Position numbers and translations under genes: made by a program. A stretch of 46,138 bases of DNA, taken from the NCBI GenBank assembly GCA_964529975.1, contig CAZGXW010000014.1:1-46138 (forward strand), read 5' to 3'. The first letter of the stretch is position 1; every line of letters starts with the position of its first letter. This document shows positions 39,989 to 46,138 of the stretch, in pieces. Origin of the DNA: JADFMN01 sp964529975 (GTDB lineage Bacteria > Armatimonadota > Fimbriimonadia > Fimbriimonadales > Fimbriimonadaceae). Under the pieces are notes generated by a model. The model made no database searches. It worked only from the letters and a program-made list of their open reading frames with translations, and was not told where the DNA came from.

Positions 39989-40675
39989 CCTATCGAGCAA
40001 CGCGAGGGCACAGGCGGAGGCGACCGCAGTATCGACGCGCAGAACGCGCGGGCCTAGCGTCACCGCCCGATCGGACACAAGGTCGCTCTCACGCGGGGAC
40101 CAACCGCCTTCTGGGCCGATCACGAAGACCGTTCTCTCTGCCACCTTTGCACACATGTGCGCGTTCTCGGACTCACTCAAGACTTGGGCCTCTGGGAACT
40201 CCTCCAGAACGGAGTTGAGCGACTCACGAAGGGTGATCTCGGGCAATCGCGTGCGAAACGCGACTTCTGCCGCCTCTCTCGCAATAGCCCTCATGCGGCG
40301 CAGGCGAGCATCCCGCTTCTTTTCGTCCCACTTGACCACCGTCCTGTCGCTGGGAAAGACTACGAACCGCGACACCCCGATCTCGCTTCCCATCCTGATC
40401 GATTCGTCCAGCGACTCGTTCTTCGGCATGGCGAGGCAAAGTGTCAGGTGCGTCTTAGGCTCGGTCTGCGGGAAGACCGTTTCGATCGGCGCGACGCCGC
40501 GACCATCGAGCCGAGCGCGCACGAGCCTTCCGTCGTTGGGCAGAATTGCGACTTCATCGCCGGACTTCATCCGCAAAACCTTGTGGAACTTGCTGTACTC
40601 CTCGTCCGGAAGGACGAAGAACTCTGGGAGTTCCTCCGGAAGTCCAAGGACGAACGCCCTCGGCAGCGACCTCAA
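39986..40675 (-). CDS. rsmE: 16S rRNA m3U1498 methyltransferase
   Basis: A SPOUT methyltransferase that modifies U1498 of 16S rRNA. The 229-residue length is normal. The N-terminal PUA-like part includes PDEEYSKFHKVLRMKSGDEVAIL. The C-terminal knot has SEIGVSRFVVFPSDRTVVKW, the SAM-binding VFVIGPEGGWSPRESDLV and ending LGPRVLRVDTAVASACAL. The frame stays open far upstream inside prmA, but the protein should begin near RAFVLGLP; a TTG whose second and third bases form the prmA stop (TTGA) fits exactly. This rare start mirrors the ATGA/GTGA overlaps elsewhere in the cluster. Confidence 0.93.
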   Translation of the reverse strand: MRSLPRAFVLGLPEELPEFFVLPDEEYSKFHKVLRMKSGDEVAILPNDGRLVRARLDGRGVAPIETVFPQTEPKTHLTLCLAMPKNESLDESIRMGSEIGVSRFVVFPSDRTVVKWDEKKRDARLRRMRAIAREAAEVAFRTRLPEITLRESLNSVLEEFPEAQVLSESENAHMCAKVAERTVFVIGPEGGWSPRESDLVSDRAVTLGPRVLRVDTAVASACALALLDR

Positions 40676-41499
40676 CGGCGCAGGGTTGCGGCTACCCAAT
40701 CGCCCTCCTTCTGCCAGTTCTCGACTTGGAATCCGCACTGAGTGACGGCAGCAAAGACGTCTTGCCAGTTTGGTTCGATGATCCCGCTCACGATCCATGC
40801 ACCCCCTGGCTTGGTGCGTTCCGAGGCTTCGTGGGAGAGGCCGATCACGGCGGCGCTGATGATGTTGCTGACGACGAGGTCGTACTGGCACGGCCCAAGC
40901 GGGTCGAATCCAAGCCCCTCAAACGCCCTGACATCGACTTCGTTGAGCAGGGCGTTCTCGCGGGTGGTCTCGACCGAAAGCGAGTCCATGTCCACAGCGT
41001 CTGCGCTCGCAGCCCCGAGTTTCATGGCTGCAACGGAGAGGATCCCGCTTCCACAACCGATGTCAGCGACCGCATCGCCCGGTTTGACGACTTGCTCGAC
41101 CATAGCCAGACAAAGGCGAGTGGTCGGGTGGTCTCCGGTGCCGAAGGCTTGGCCCGGGTCCAGAACGATCTCGACCCTTCCTCGCGGCGGTCGCACGTCC
41201 TCCCATGTCGGTCTGATCCAAAGCCGCTCGCCGACAGCGACAGGCTTGAAGAAATCGCGCCACGCGATCGACCAATCGATATCCTCGACCTCCTCAGTGA
41301 CGACGCGGGCACCGTGCCCGATCAAGTCATCGGAGAGTCCCTCGATCGAGTCGCCCGGCGGGACATAGGCGCTGAGCGTCGGGGGATCGTCGGTCTGCAC
41401 CGTGCCGTCGAGCCCAAAGCGCGAAAACCTTTCCGCCCAAACCGACCAGTCGTCAGGGACGGAAGGCAGGACTGCGGTGACCTTGGTCCAAGTCTTCAC
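40672..41499 (-). CDS. prmA: Ribosomal protein L11 methyltransferase
   Basis: PrmA trimethylates ribosomal protein L11. The 275-residue protein has a short N-terminal substrate-recognition domain, then WRDFFKPVAVGERLWIRPTW, the family signature LDPGQAFGTGDHPTTRLCL, the SAM motif VADIGCGSGILSVAAMKLGA and DLVVSNIISAAVIGL, where the usual NILA reads NIIS. The GTG start overlaps the dnaJ stop as GTGA. The dnaJ-prmA-rsmE order is conserved in many bacteria. Confidence 0.94.
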   Translation of the reverse strand: MKTWTKVTAVLPSVPDDWSVWAERFSRFGLDGTVQTDDPPTLSAYVPPGDSIEGLSDDLIGHGARVVTEEVEDIDWSIAWRDFFKPVAVGERLWIRPTWEDVRPPRGRVEIVLDPGQAFGTGDHPTTRLCLAMVEQVVKPGDAVADIGCGSGILSVAAMKLGAASADAVDMDSLSVETTRENALLNEVDVRAFEGLGFDPLGPCQYDLVVSNIISAAVIGLSHEASERTKPGGAWIVSGIIEPNWQDVFAAVTQCGFQVENWQKEGDWVAATLRR

Positions 41500-42614
41500 T
41501 TCTTGCGCTTCTTGCCGAAGAGGCTACCAAGAAACCCGCCTTCTTCGCCTTGCGGGATCGGGCCGCCGCTGAGTTCGGCGTATTGCCGCAAGAGGTCTGC
41601 CTCTGCTTCGCTCACCTTGTTTGGGACGGCAATGTCGACTCTGGCGATCAGCGAGCCCTTGGAACCGCCGTGGAGGCGCGGGAGGCCTTCTCCCTTGAAC
41701 CGGAACTCGTGGCCAGGCTGCGTTCCAGCCTTGACGCTGGCGTCGATCGCTCCAGTCAACCCTTGCACTTGGACCTTGTCGCCAAGAGCGGCCTGTGGGA
41801 ACGTCAGGCGCAGTTCCGTATAGAGGTCGCTGCCTCGGCGCACAAAGCGCGGGTCGTTCACGACATGGACGACCACGTAGAGGTCTCCGGGCGCGCCTGT
41901 TCCCACGCCGTCCGAACCGCGGCCACTGACCCGAAGGGTCATGCCGTCTTCGATTCCTGCTGGGACGGTCACTTCGATCGCCGCATCTTTGACAACGAGA
42001 CGGCGCCCCTTGCACTCTGTACACGGGGTTCGAACGATGCGTCCTTCTCCTCCGCATGTCGGGCACCCCGTGCTAGTGCGTATTGAGCCGATGAAGGTCT
42101 CTTGGACGCGCGTGACCATCCCCCTGCCACCACACGTGTCGCACGTCTCGGGCTCGGTGCCAGGCGCCGCTCCGCTTCCGGAACACGTGTCGCACTTGGC
42201 CATGCGCCTGTACTCGATAGGCTTGTGGGCGCCTTCGAGGACTTCGAGGAGCGTGACGCTGACCTCGGCGCGGAGGTCTTCGCCGTCCCAGCCAGAGGCG
42301 CGCGACGCCCGCTGGGACGTGCCAAACCCGCCGAAGAACGACCCGAACAGGTCCGAGAAGTCGACGTTCTGGAAGAAGTCTTGGTTGGGGACCTCTTCGA
42401 CGCTGCCGGTATGGTCGAAGCGTGCGCGCTTCTCCTCGTCCGAGAGCACCGCATATGCCTGACTGACCTCCTTGAACTTCTCTTCCGCTTCCGGGTTGTC
42501 AGGGTTGACGTCGGGGTGGAACTGGCGAGCGAGCCGGCGATAAGCGGAGCGGATGTCGTCGGCGCTCGCGTCGCGAGAGACGCCGAGGACAGCGTAGGGG
42601 TCTTTCACCGACAT
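41496..42614 (-). CDS. dnaJ: Chaperone DnaJ
   Basis: The Hsp40 partner of DnaK; 372 residues. The J domain (residues 5-70) has the HPD motif at 33-35. A Gly/Phe-rich linker follows (DLFGSFFGGFG). The zinc region has four motifs: CDTCSGSG, CDTCGGRG, CPTCGGEG and CTECKGRR, the last lacking the final Gly. The C-terminal substrate domains run from VTVPAGIEDGMTLRVSGRG onward. A basic tail KKRKK closes the protein. It begins 9 nt after rpoZ and overlaps prmA. No dnaK or grpE is in the window. Confidence 0.96.
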   Translation of the reverse strand: MSVKDPYAVLGVSRDASADDIRSAYRRLARQFHPDVNPDNPEAEEKFKEVSQAYAVLSDEEKRARFDHTGSVEEVPNQDFFQNVDFSDLFGSFFGGFGTSQRASRASGWDGEDLRAEVSVTLLEVLEGAHKPIEYRRMAKCDTCSGSGAAPGTEPETCDTCGGRGMVTRVQETFIGSIRTSTGCPTCGGEGRIVRTPCTECKGRRLVVKDAAIEVTVPAGIEDGMTLRVSGRGSDGVGTGAPGDLYVVVHVVNDPRFVRRGSDLYTELRLTFPQAALGDKVQVQGLTGAIDASVKAGTQPGHEFRFKGEGLPRLHGGSKGSLIARVDIAVPNKVSEAEADLLRQYAELSGGPIPQGEEGGFLGSLFGKKRKK

Positions 42615-42623
42615 TGCCGGACG

Positions 42624-43112
42624 TTATTCGCTGTCGTCCTCTTCCTCGTCTTCCTGCTTTGCCAGGTCGTCGAGCGAGATCTCGTCAGAGTCCTCGACTG
42701 GGACCTCTTCTTCGAGGTCTTCGTCACCAAGGAGGTCAGTGAGGAGTGAACCGGCGGTCGCCTCTTCTTCTTCGGCCTCGACTTCTTCCTCGCCGTCGAT
42801 GCTGACGTGGAGGAGTTCGTCGTCCTCGAGCCCAGGGAGCAGGAACCGATCGGCGCCGAATTCTTCCAACGGAACATCCATCTGCTCGGCGAGGGCTGCT
42901 TCGGCCTCTTCACCCATCAATGGCTTGATCTTTCCGGCAGCGATCTCGGCGAGCGCGATGCTGAGCGGGTGGCTGCTGTCGATTCGGACGAGCGGCGGCG
43001 CACCCTCCTTGATCTGCTTGGCCCTCTTGGCGGCAAGGTTCGTCAGCACGAACTTTCCGTACTCGGCCTGGTTCAGCACGTCGGGCTGCGGGAGAATGGG
43101 GTCGTTGGCCAT
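42624..43112 (-). CDS. rpoZ: RNA polymerase omega-like subunit with long acidic tail
   Basis: Omega stabilises and helps assemble the beta-prime subunit of RNA polymerase. The first 70 residues match it: a hydrophobic helix with YGKFVLTNLAAKRAKQIKEG, then PLVRI, HPLSIALAEIAAGKIKPL. Typical omega is 60-110 residues; this one has 162, and the last 90 residues are extremely acidic (about residues 105-162 are mostly Glu/Asp). Such tails are known in a few lineages, but I cannot name a function. A TATCCT lies 16 nt before the ATG, predicting a short leader of about 9 nt. It heads the dnaJ-prmA-rsmE-rph-rdgB cluster. Confidence 0.8.
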   Translation of the reverse strand: MANDPILPQPDVLNQAEYGKFVLTNLAAKRAKQIKEGAPPLVRIDSSHPLSIALAEIAAGKIKPLMGEEAEAALAEQMDVPLEEFGADRFLLPGLEDDELLHVSIDGEEEVEAEEEEATAGSLLTDLLGDEDLEEEVPVEDSDEISLDDLAKQEDEEEDDSE

Positions 43113-43128
43113 GGTGGGGCGGCCTTAG

Positions 43129-43134
43129 AGGATA
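43129..43134 (-). promoter_or_regulatory. -10-like hexamer for the rpoZ-dnaJ cluster
   Basis: TATCCT on the minus strand, 16 nt before the rpoZ ATG, so the transcript would have a leader of about 9 nt. Confidence 0.35.
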
Positions 43135-43217
43135 CCAGAGGAGCACCCTGGCCGAGGGGACATGGGCCAGGCTGAAAACTAGGCCCGATTTGAACCTGAA
43201 TGAGGGCTGCGAGACTT

Positions 43218-43223
43218 CATAAT
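43218..43223 (+). promoter_or_regulatory. -10-like hexamer for the second PLP enzyme gene
   Basis: CATAAT, 7 nt before the ATG at 43231. Confidence 0.5.
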
Positions 43224-43230
43224 CCGGCTC

Positions 43231-44415
43231 ATGCCCGATTGGCGGTCTATGCGGCCCGAAACGATGCTCCAGCACCTAGGGGAGGACGAGCACGTCCTGG
43301 GGGCGGTCGTACCGCCTATCTTCCAAAACTCCTTGTTCGTTTTCGACACCTGGGAGGAGTTCCGTGCGGCGATGGACCAGCAGTCCGATCCCTCGGTTCC
43401 TGGCGCGCGTTGCATCTACAGCCGAATGAACAACCCGACCCTCGACCTGGTCGGCCAGAAATTGGCGGCTCTAGAGGGCGCAGAGTGCGGGCGTTTCTTT
43501 TCCAGCGGGATGGCTGCAATTTCTGCTGCGATCATGGCTTCGACAAAAGCGGGCTCCCACGTTGTCTGTGTTGACACCTGCTATGGACCGACGCGGGCGT
43601 TCCTCAGCGACTACATGCCGAAGTTCGGAGTGGAGACGACGTTCGTCGTGGGCGTAGACACTCAGGAGATCATCGATGCGTGCAGGCCGAACACGACTCT
43701 GATCTACCTTGAGTCGCCCTCGTCGATCATCTTTCGGTTGCAGGACCTTGCTGCGATTGCGGAATTCGCCAAATCAAGGGGCATCCGCACTGCGATCGAC
43801 AACAGTTATTCCAGCGCGGTCTTGCAGCGCCCGATCGAATTCGGCATCGATTACTCCGTCAGCACGGCGACGAAGTACTTCGGCGGACACAGCGACGTGG
43901 TGGCCGGATCGATCGCTTGTAGCAAGGACCTCATGCACGATCTCATCCAGAACGAAGGTCAGTATCTGGGTGCACCGCTTGGGCCGTTCCAGTGCTGGCT
44001 AGTCCTGCGTTCGTTCCGAACGATGCACCTTCGTCTTCGGCAACACGCGGAGACAGCGAACGCGGTCGCGGCCTGGGTACGGTCGCAGCCCTGGGTGGAG
44101 CAGGTCTACCACGTCGGGTTCGACGACTTCGCCCAGCGCGAGTTGCGCGACAAGCAGATGCTCGGTTCCGGCGGCCTGTTCTCGTTCGTTCCGCGCGTGC
44201 AGGACGCGGCGCGATTGCAAACGTTCACGCAGGCGTTGCAGATCTATCAACTCGGTGTGAGTTGGGGCGGGTTCGAAAGCCTCTGCGTTCCGCTCGAGAT
44301 GCAGCCCATGGACTGGAGCGAAAAGAAGTGGATGGTGCGGCTTTTCAATGGGCTCGAACACGCCGACGACCTGATCGCGGACTTGGAACAAGCGGCGAAG
44401 GTCGCCGGGTTCTAG
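43231..44415 (+). CDS. Cys/Met metabolism PLP-dependent enzyme (cystathionine beta-lyase-like)
   Basis: A 394-residue trans-sulfuration-family enzyme, different in detail from the one at 22.5 kb. It has VVPPIFQNSLFVF, CIYSRMNNPTLDLVGQKLAALEGAE, FFSSGMAAISAAIMA, YLESPSS, the Asp of AIDNSYSSAVLQRP and the Schiff-base Lys215 in STATKYFGGHSDVVAGSI. The KYFGGHSD form and the C-terminal SWGGFESL are those of cystathionine beta-lyase-like members. The predicted step is cystathionine to homocysteine or another C-S lyase reaction, but a gamma-acting enzyme cannot be excluded. The ATG has CATAAT 7 nt upstream. Its stop overlaps the stop of the convergent SRPBCC gene. Confidence 0.87.
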   Translation: MPDWRSMRPETMLQHLGEDEHVLGAVVPPIFQNSLFVFDTWEEFRAAMDQQSDPSVPGARCIYSRMNNPTLDLVGQKLAALEGAECGRFFSSGMAAISAAIMASTKAGSHVVCVDTCYGPTRAFLSDYMPKFGVETTFVVGVDTQEIIDACRPNTTLIYLESPSSIIFRLQDLAAIAEFAKSRGIRTAIDNSYSSAVLQRPIEFGIDYSVSTATKYFGGHSDVVAGSIACSKDLMHDLIQNEGQYLGAPLGPFQCWLVLRSFRTMHLRLRQHAETANAVAAWVRSQPWVEQVYHVGFDDFAQRELRDKQMLGSGGLFSFVPRVQDAARLQTFTQALQIYQLGVSWGGFESLCVPLEMQPMDWSEKKWMVRLFNGLEHADDLIADLEQAAKVAGF

Positions 44416-45023
44416 GCTTCGACAGCCTCGCGGAACTCGTCCATCACGCTTCCCCACGCCTTCTTCAAATCGTCCGCCTCTTTCTTGCTGGCGATCTTTG
44501 TGTGCGAGACCCGGACGGTCGTTCGACCGCCGTGCGTGGGTGTGAACGTGACTTCGACTTGGCTTCCCGGCGAGTGTTTTGGGTGCTCCCAGGTCATCAC
44601 GAGGCGCTTCTTGGGCGTGATGTTCTTGAACGTGCACTTGTCTCCGCCCGCGCCGGTGTACGTCCCTCCGACCTTGAGATCGACCTTGGCCTTGCTCGCG
44701 AACCACGTGTTGAGGCCCCTTGCGGTGGTGAACGCGTCCCAGCACGCGTCGACGGTCGCGGCAACGGTCCGCTGTGCGTCCGTTCCAAACTTTCCGCCGC
44801 TACGTTGGTTGGGCTTGCGTAATCCCTTTGCAACTTCGTACTCGACGGTGATCGTCTGCGACCACCACGCACCGACCTTGTGCTTTGCCAGGAGGTGCGC
44901 GGCGCTCTCTTTGTGCCCCTTTTTCGCACAGTCGAACTTGTCGAGGACCGAGAACCAGTGGTCCCACCCTTTCCCCGTCGCTTTGACGACGCTGGCTTCC
45001 GGAAGCCTCGTCTTGGTCGGCAT
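44412..45023 (-). CDS. DUF4287 / SRPBCC (AHSA1-like) protein
   Basis: A 203-residue cytoplasmic protein with two parts. Residues about 12-75 (TGKGWDHWFSVLDKFDC then LLAKHKVGAWWSQTITVEYE) match the DUF4287 helical domain. Residues about 90-200 form a START-like SRPBCC/AHSA1 fold, with the WDAFTTARGLNTWFASKAKVDLKVGGTY opening and MTWEHPKHSPGSQVEVTFTP strands. Proteins of this kind bind hydrophobic ligands or act as stress-related chaperone cofactors; the ligand is unknown. The ATG at 45023 is supported by TAGAAT 7 nt upstream. It is divergent from glyQ, with 64 bp between start codons. Confidence 0.8.
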   Translation of the reverse strand: MPTKTRLPEASVVKATGKGWDHWFSVLDKFDCAKKGHKESAAHLLAKHKVGAWWSQTITVEYEVAKGLRKPNQRSGGKFGTDAQRTVAATVDACWDAFTTARGLNTWFASKAKVDLKVGGTYTGAGGDKCTFKNITPKKRLVMTWEHPKHSPGSQVEVTFTPTHGGRTTVRVSHTKIASKKEADDLKKAWGSVMDEFREAVEA

Positions 45024-45030
45024 GGCGATG

Positions 45031-45036
45031 ATTCTA
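45031..45036 (-). promoter_or_regulatory. -10-like hexamer for the SRPBCC gene
   Basis: TAGAAT on the minus strand, 7 nt before the ATG at 45023. A TTGTCG occurs 19 bp further upstream as a possible -35. Confidence 0.5.
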
Positions 45037-45072
45037 CGCCAGGTCGGACCGTCGGCGACAAGTCCAAGCAAG

Positions 45073-45078
45073 TAGAAT
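45073..45078 (+). promoter_or_regulatory. -10-like hexamer for glyQ
   Basis: TAGAAT, 9 nt before the glyQ ATG, giving a predicted leader of about 2 nt. Confidence 0.45.
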
Positions 45079-45087
45079 TCGGCCTGC

Positions 45088-46035
45088 ATGGTCACCTTTC
45101 AGGAACTGATCAAGAGACTCGACGCCTACTGGTCGCGGCAAGGCTGTGCGATCTTACAGCCCTATGACGTCGAGGTCGGTGCGGGAACCATGCATCCCGG
45201 GACCACACTGCGGTGCCTTGGTCCCGAGCCCTGGAACGTCGCGTTCGTCCAGCCTTCGCGACGCCCCGCAGACGGCCGTTACACTCTGAACCCGATGCGG
45301 TCGCAGCGCTACTACCAGTACCAGGTGGTCATGAAGCCGAGCCCGGACGACATCGTGGACCTGTACATGGGCTCCCTGGAGGCGATCGGCTTCGACACCA
45401 AGCGGAACGACATCCGGCTGGTCGAGGACGATTGGGAGTCGCAGGCTGCCGGGGCCGCCGGCGTGGGCTGGGAAGTTTGGGTCGACGGCACAGAGGTGTC
45501 GCAATTCACATTCTTCCAACAGATGGGTGGGATCGAGTGCGACCCGGTGTGCGCGGAGATCACTTATGGGCCTGAGCGGCTTTGTTTGATGCTGAACAAC
45601 CAGTTTTCGTTCTGGGAGGACCTGATGTGGAACGAGTCGCTCTCGTACCACGGCGTCGACTTCGAACTCGAGATGCAGAACAACGTTTACAATTTCGAGG
45701 TCGCCGACACGGACTTGCTCTTCAAGTTGTTCGACCTGTACGAGGCGGAGTCCAAGCGCGTAATCGAGACGAAGGTGGCGTGGGATCCGACTCGCTCCGT
45801 TCTCTCGACGCAGGGACAGGGTGGTGGCGACGATTCAACGTCTCCCGTCACCGAGGCGCTTGTCTATCCTGCGCTTGACCTTGCGCTGAAGTGCTCGCAC
45901 ATCTTCAACTTGCTGGATGCTCGAGGCGCCGTGTCACCGACTGAGCGGGCGAACTTCATCAATCGGATTCGTGGGCGAGTGCGTGCGTGCTGTCTCGCTC
46001 ATGTTGCAAAGTACAAGGTCAAGGCGAAGTCGTGA
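45088..46035 (+). CDS. glyQ: Glycyl-tRNA synthetase alpha subunit
   Basis: The catalytic subunit of the bacterial alpha2beta2 glycyl-tRNA synthetase; 315 residues, slightly longer than usual. It has TFQELIKRLDAYWSRQGCAILQPYDVEVGAGTMHP, NPMRSQRYYQYQVVMKPSPDD, the class II motif around DWESQAAGAAGVGWEVWVDG, EVSQFTFFQQMGGIECDPVCAEITYGPERL, and a C-terminal helical part with VSPTERANFINRIR. The beta subunit gene glyS does not start within the 100 bp that remain after the stop, and a hairpin intervenes, so glyQ may be a separate transcript here. Confidence 0.97.
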   Translation: MVTFQELIKRLDAYWSRQGCAILQPYDVEVGAGTMHPGTTLRCLGPEPWNVAFVQPSRRPADGRYTLNPMRSQRYYQYQVVMKPSPDDIVDLYMGSLEAIGFDTKRNDIRLVEDDWESQAAGAAGVGWEVWVDGTEVSQFTFFQQMGGIECDPVCAEITYGPERLCLMLNNQFSFWEDLMWNESLSYHGVDFELEMQNNVYNFEVADTDLLFKLFDLYEAESKRVIETKVAWDPTRSVLSTQGQGGGDDSTSPVTEALVYPALDLALKCSHIFNLLDARGAVSPTERANFINRIRGRVRACCLAHVAKYKVKAKS

Positions 46036-46047
46036 GAAGTTCGCGAG

Positions 46048-46066
46048 TTCCCGTTTAAAACGGGAA
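46048..46066 (+). terminator. Small hairpin after glyQ
   Basis: TTCCCGT, loop TTAAA, ACGGGAA: a perfect 7-bp stem 12 nt after the stop codon. The A/T-rich loop ends can extend pairing to 9 bp. No U-run follows, so it is a weak terminator or 3'-end structure. Confidence 0.5.
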
Positions 46067-46110
46067 TTGGGGGAGCGATTGGTGGTTCGGCGGTTCGGAG
46101 GTCGATCAGG

Positions 46111-46138
46111 GCTTCGAGCCCGTTCGTCCTTCGACAGG
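46111..46138. repeat. Possible edge of a dispersed palindromic element
   Basis: The last bases contain CCCGTTCGTCCTTCGACAGG, which resembles one arm of the dispersed CCTTCGACAGGCTCAGGACGAACGG-like repeat seen in many environmental genomes. The other half is cut off by the window end, and no second copy occurs inside the window. Confidence 0.25.

Noticed and set aside
39828..40745. Long plus-strand frames over rph, rsmE and prmA
   Set aside because: Ser/Arg-rich shadows opposite a conserved cluster with coupled starts.
1..46138. CRISPR arrays, insertion sequences, phage or defence systems
   Set aside because: No regularly spaced repeats, transposase or integrase motifs or defence gene signatures were seen on either strand; gene content is core-like throughout.

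Overview
This window looks like a stretch of ordinary chromosome from a free-living, mid-to-high GC bacterium. It carries essential and core genes: rho, guaA, glyQ, rpoZ, dnaJ, prmA, rph, rdgB, rpmE and ppdK. I see no integrase, transposase, phage gene, CRISPR array, tRNA or rRNA. Several proteins have lipoprotein signals, and menaquinone seems to be made by the futalosine route (mqnD). The gene mix and promoter style fit a deep-branching, diderm-like lineage; Armatimonadota/Fimbriimonadia is my guess, from memory only. A 100-base run of N (28164-28263) shows this is a draft or metagenome scaffold.

Layout. 1-1.8 kb: an ECF sigma factor with a translationally coupled anti-sigma factor (cut by the window edge) and a membrane protein. 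1.9-6.5 kb: a beta-propeller lipoprotein, then trpA overlapping a phnW-like aminotransferase, a nitrilase-family amidohydrolase and a TPR protein. 6.5-9 kb: a DASS anion transporter, a YgjP-type metallopeptidase and a small lipoprotein. 9-13.6 kb: ppx-ppk (polyphosphate) on the minus strand, divergent from a small (p)ppGpp-hydrolase-like gene that overlaps ilvC. 13.6-16.8 kb: E2 acyltransferase, phenylalanine hydroxylase, a membrane protein and a response regulator. 16.9-24.1 kb: a FAH-family protein, an M16 protease, a two-GAF histidine kinase, mqnD, two small envelope proteins, a Cys/Met PLP enzyme and L31. 24.3-31.6 kb: ppdK, a tandem pair of paralogous Cys-rich lipoproteins running into the gap, a P-loop kinase, corA and a MutM/Nei glycosylase. 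31.7-38.3 kb: YHYH protein, guaA, a lipoprotein, hpt, rho and an MFS exporter. 38.3-46.1 kb: a tight minus-strand cluster rpoZ-dnaJ-prmA-rsmE-rph-rdgB, then a second Cys/Met PLP enzyme, an SRPBCC protein and glyQ.

The most striking signal is not a gene. Twenty-two genes, mostly first in their transcription unit, carry a -10-like hexamer (17 fit TANNNT, 5 are close variants) exactly 6-8 nt before the start codon, with no room for a ribosome binding site. That is the geometry of leaderless mRNAs. By contrast, nine genes inside operons begin in a stop/start overlap (ATGA, GTGA, TTGA or TAATG), and only a handful have a clear Shine-Dalgarno. This pattern was also used to choose start codons. Genes are packed very tightly, and convergent neighbours often overlap or touch at their stops. 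No intergenic stretch exceeds about 165 bases apart from the assembly gap.
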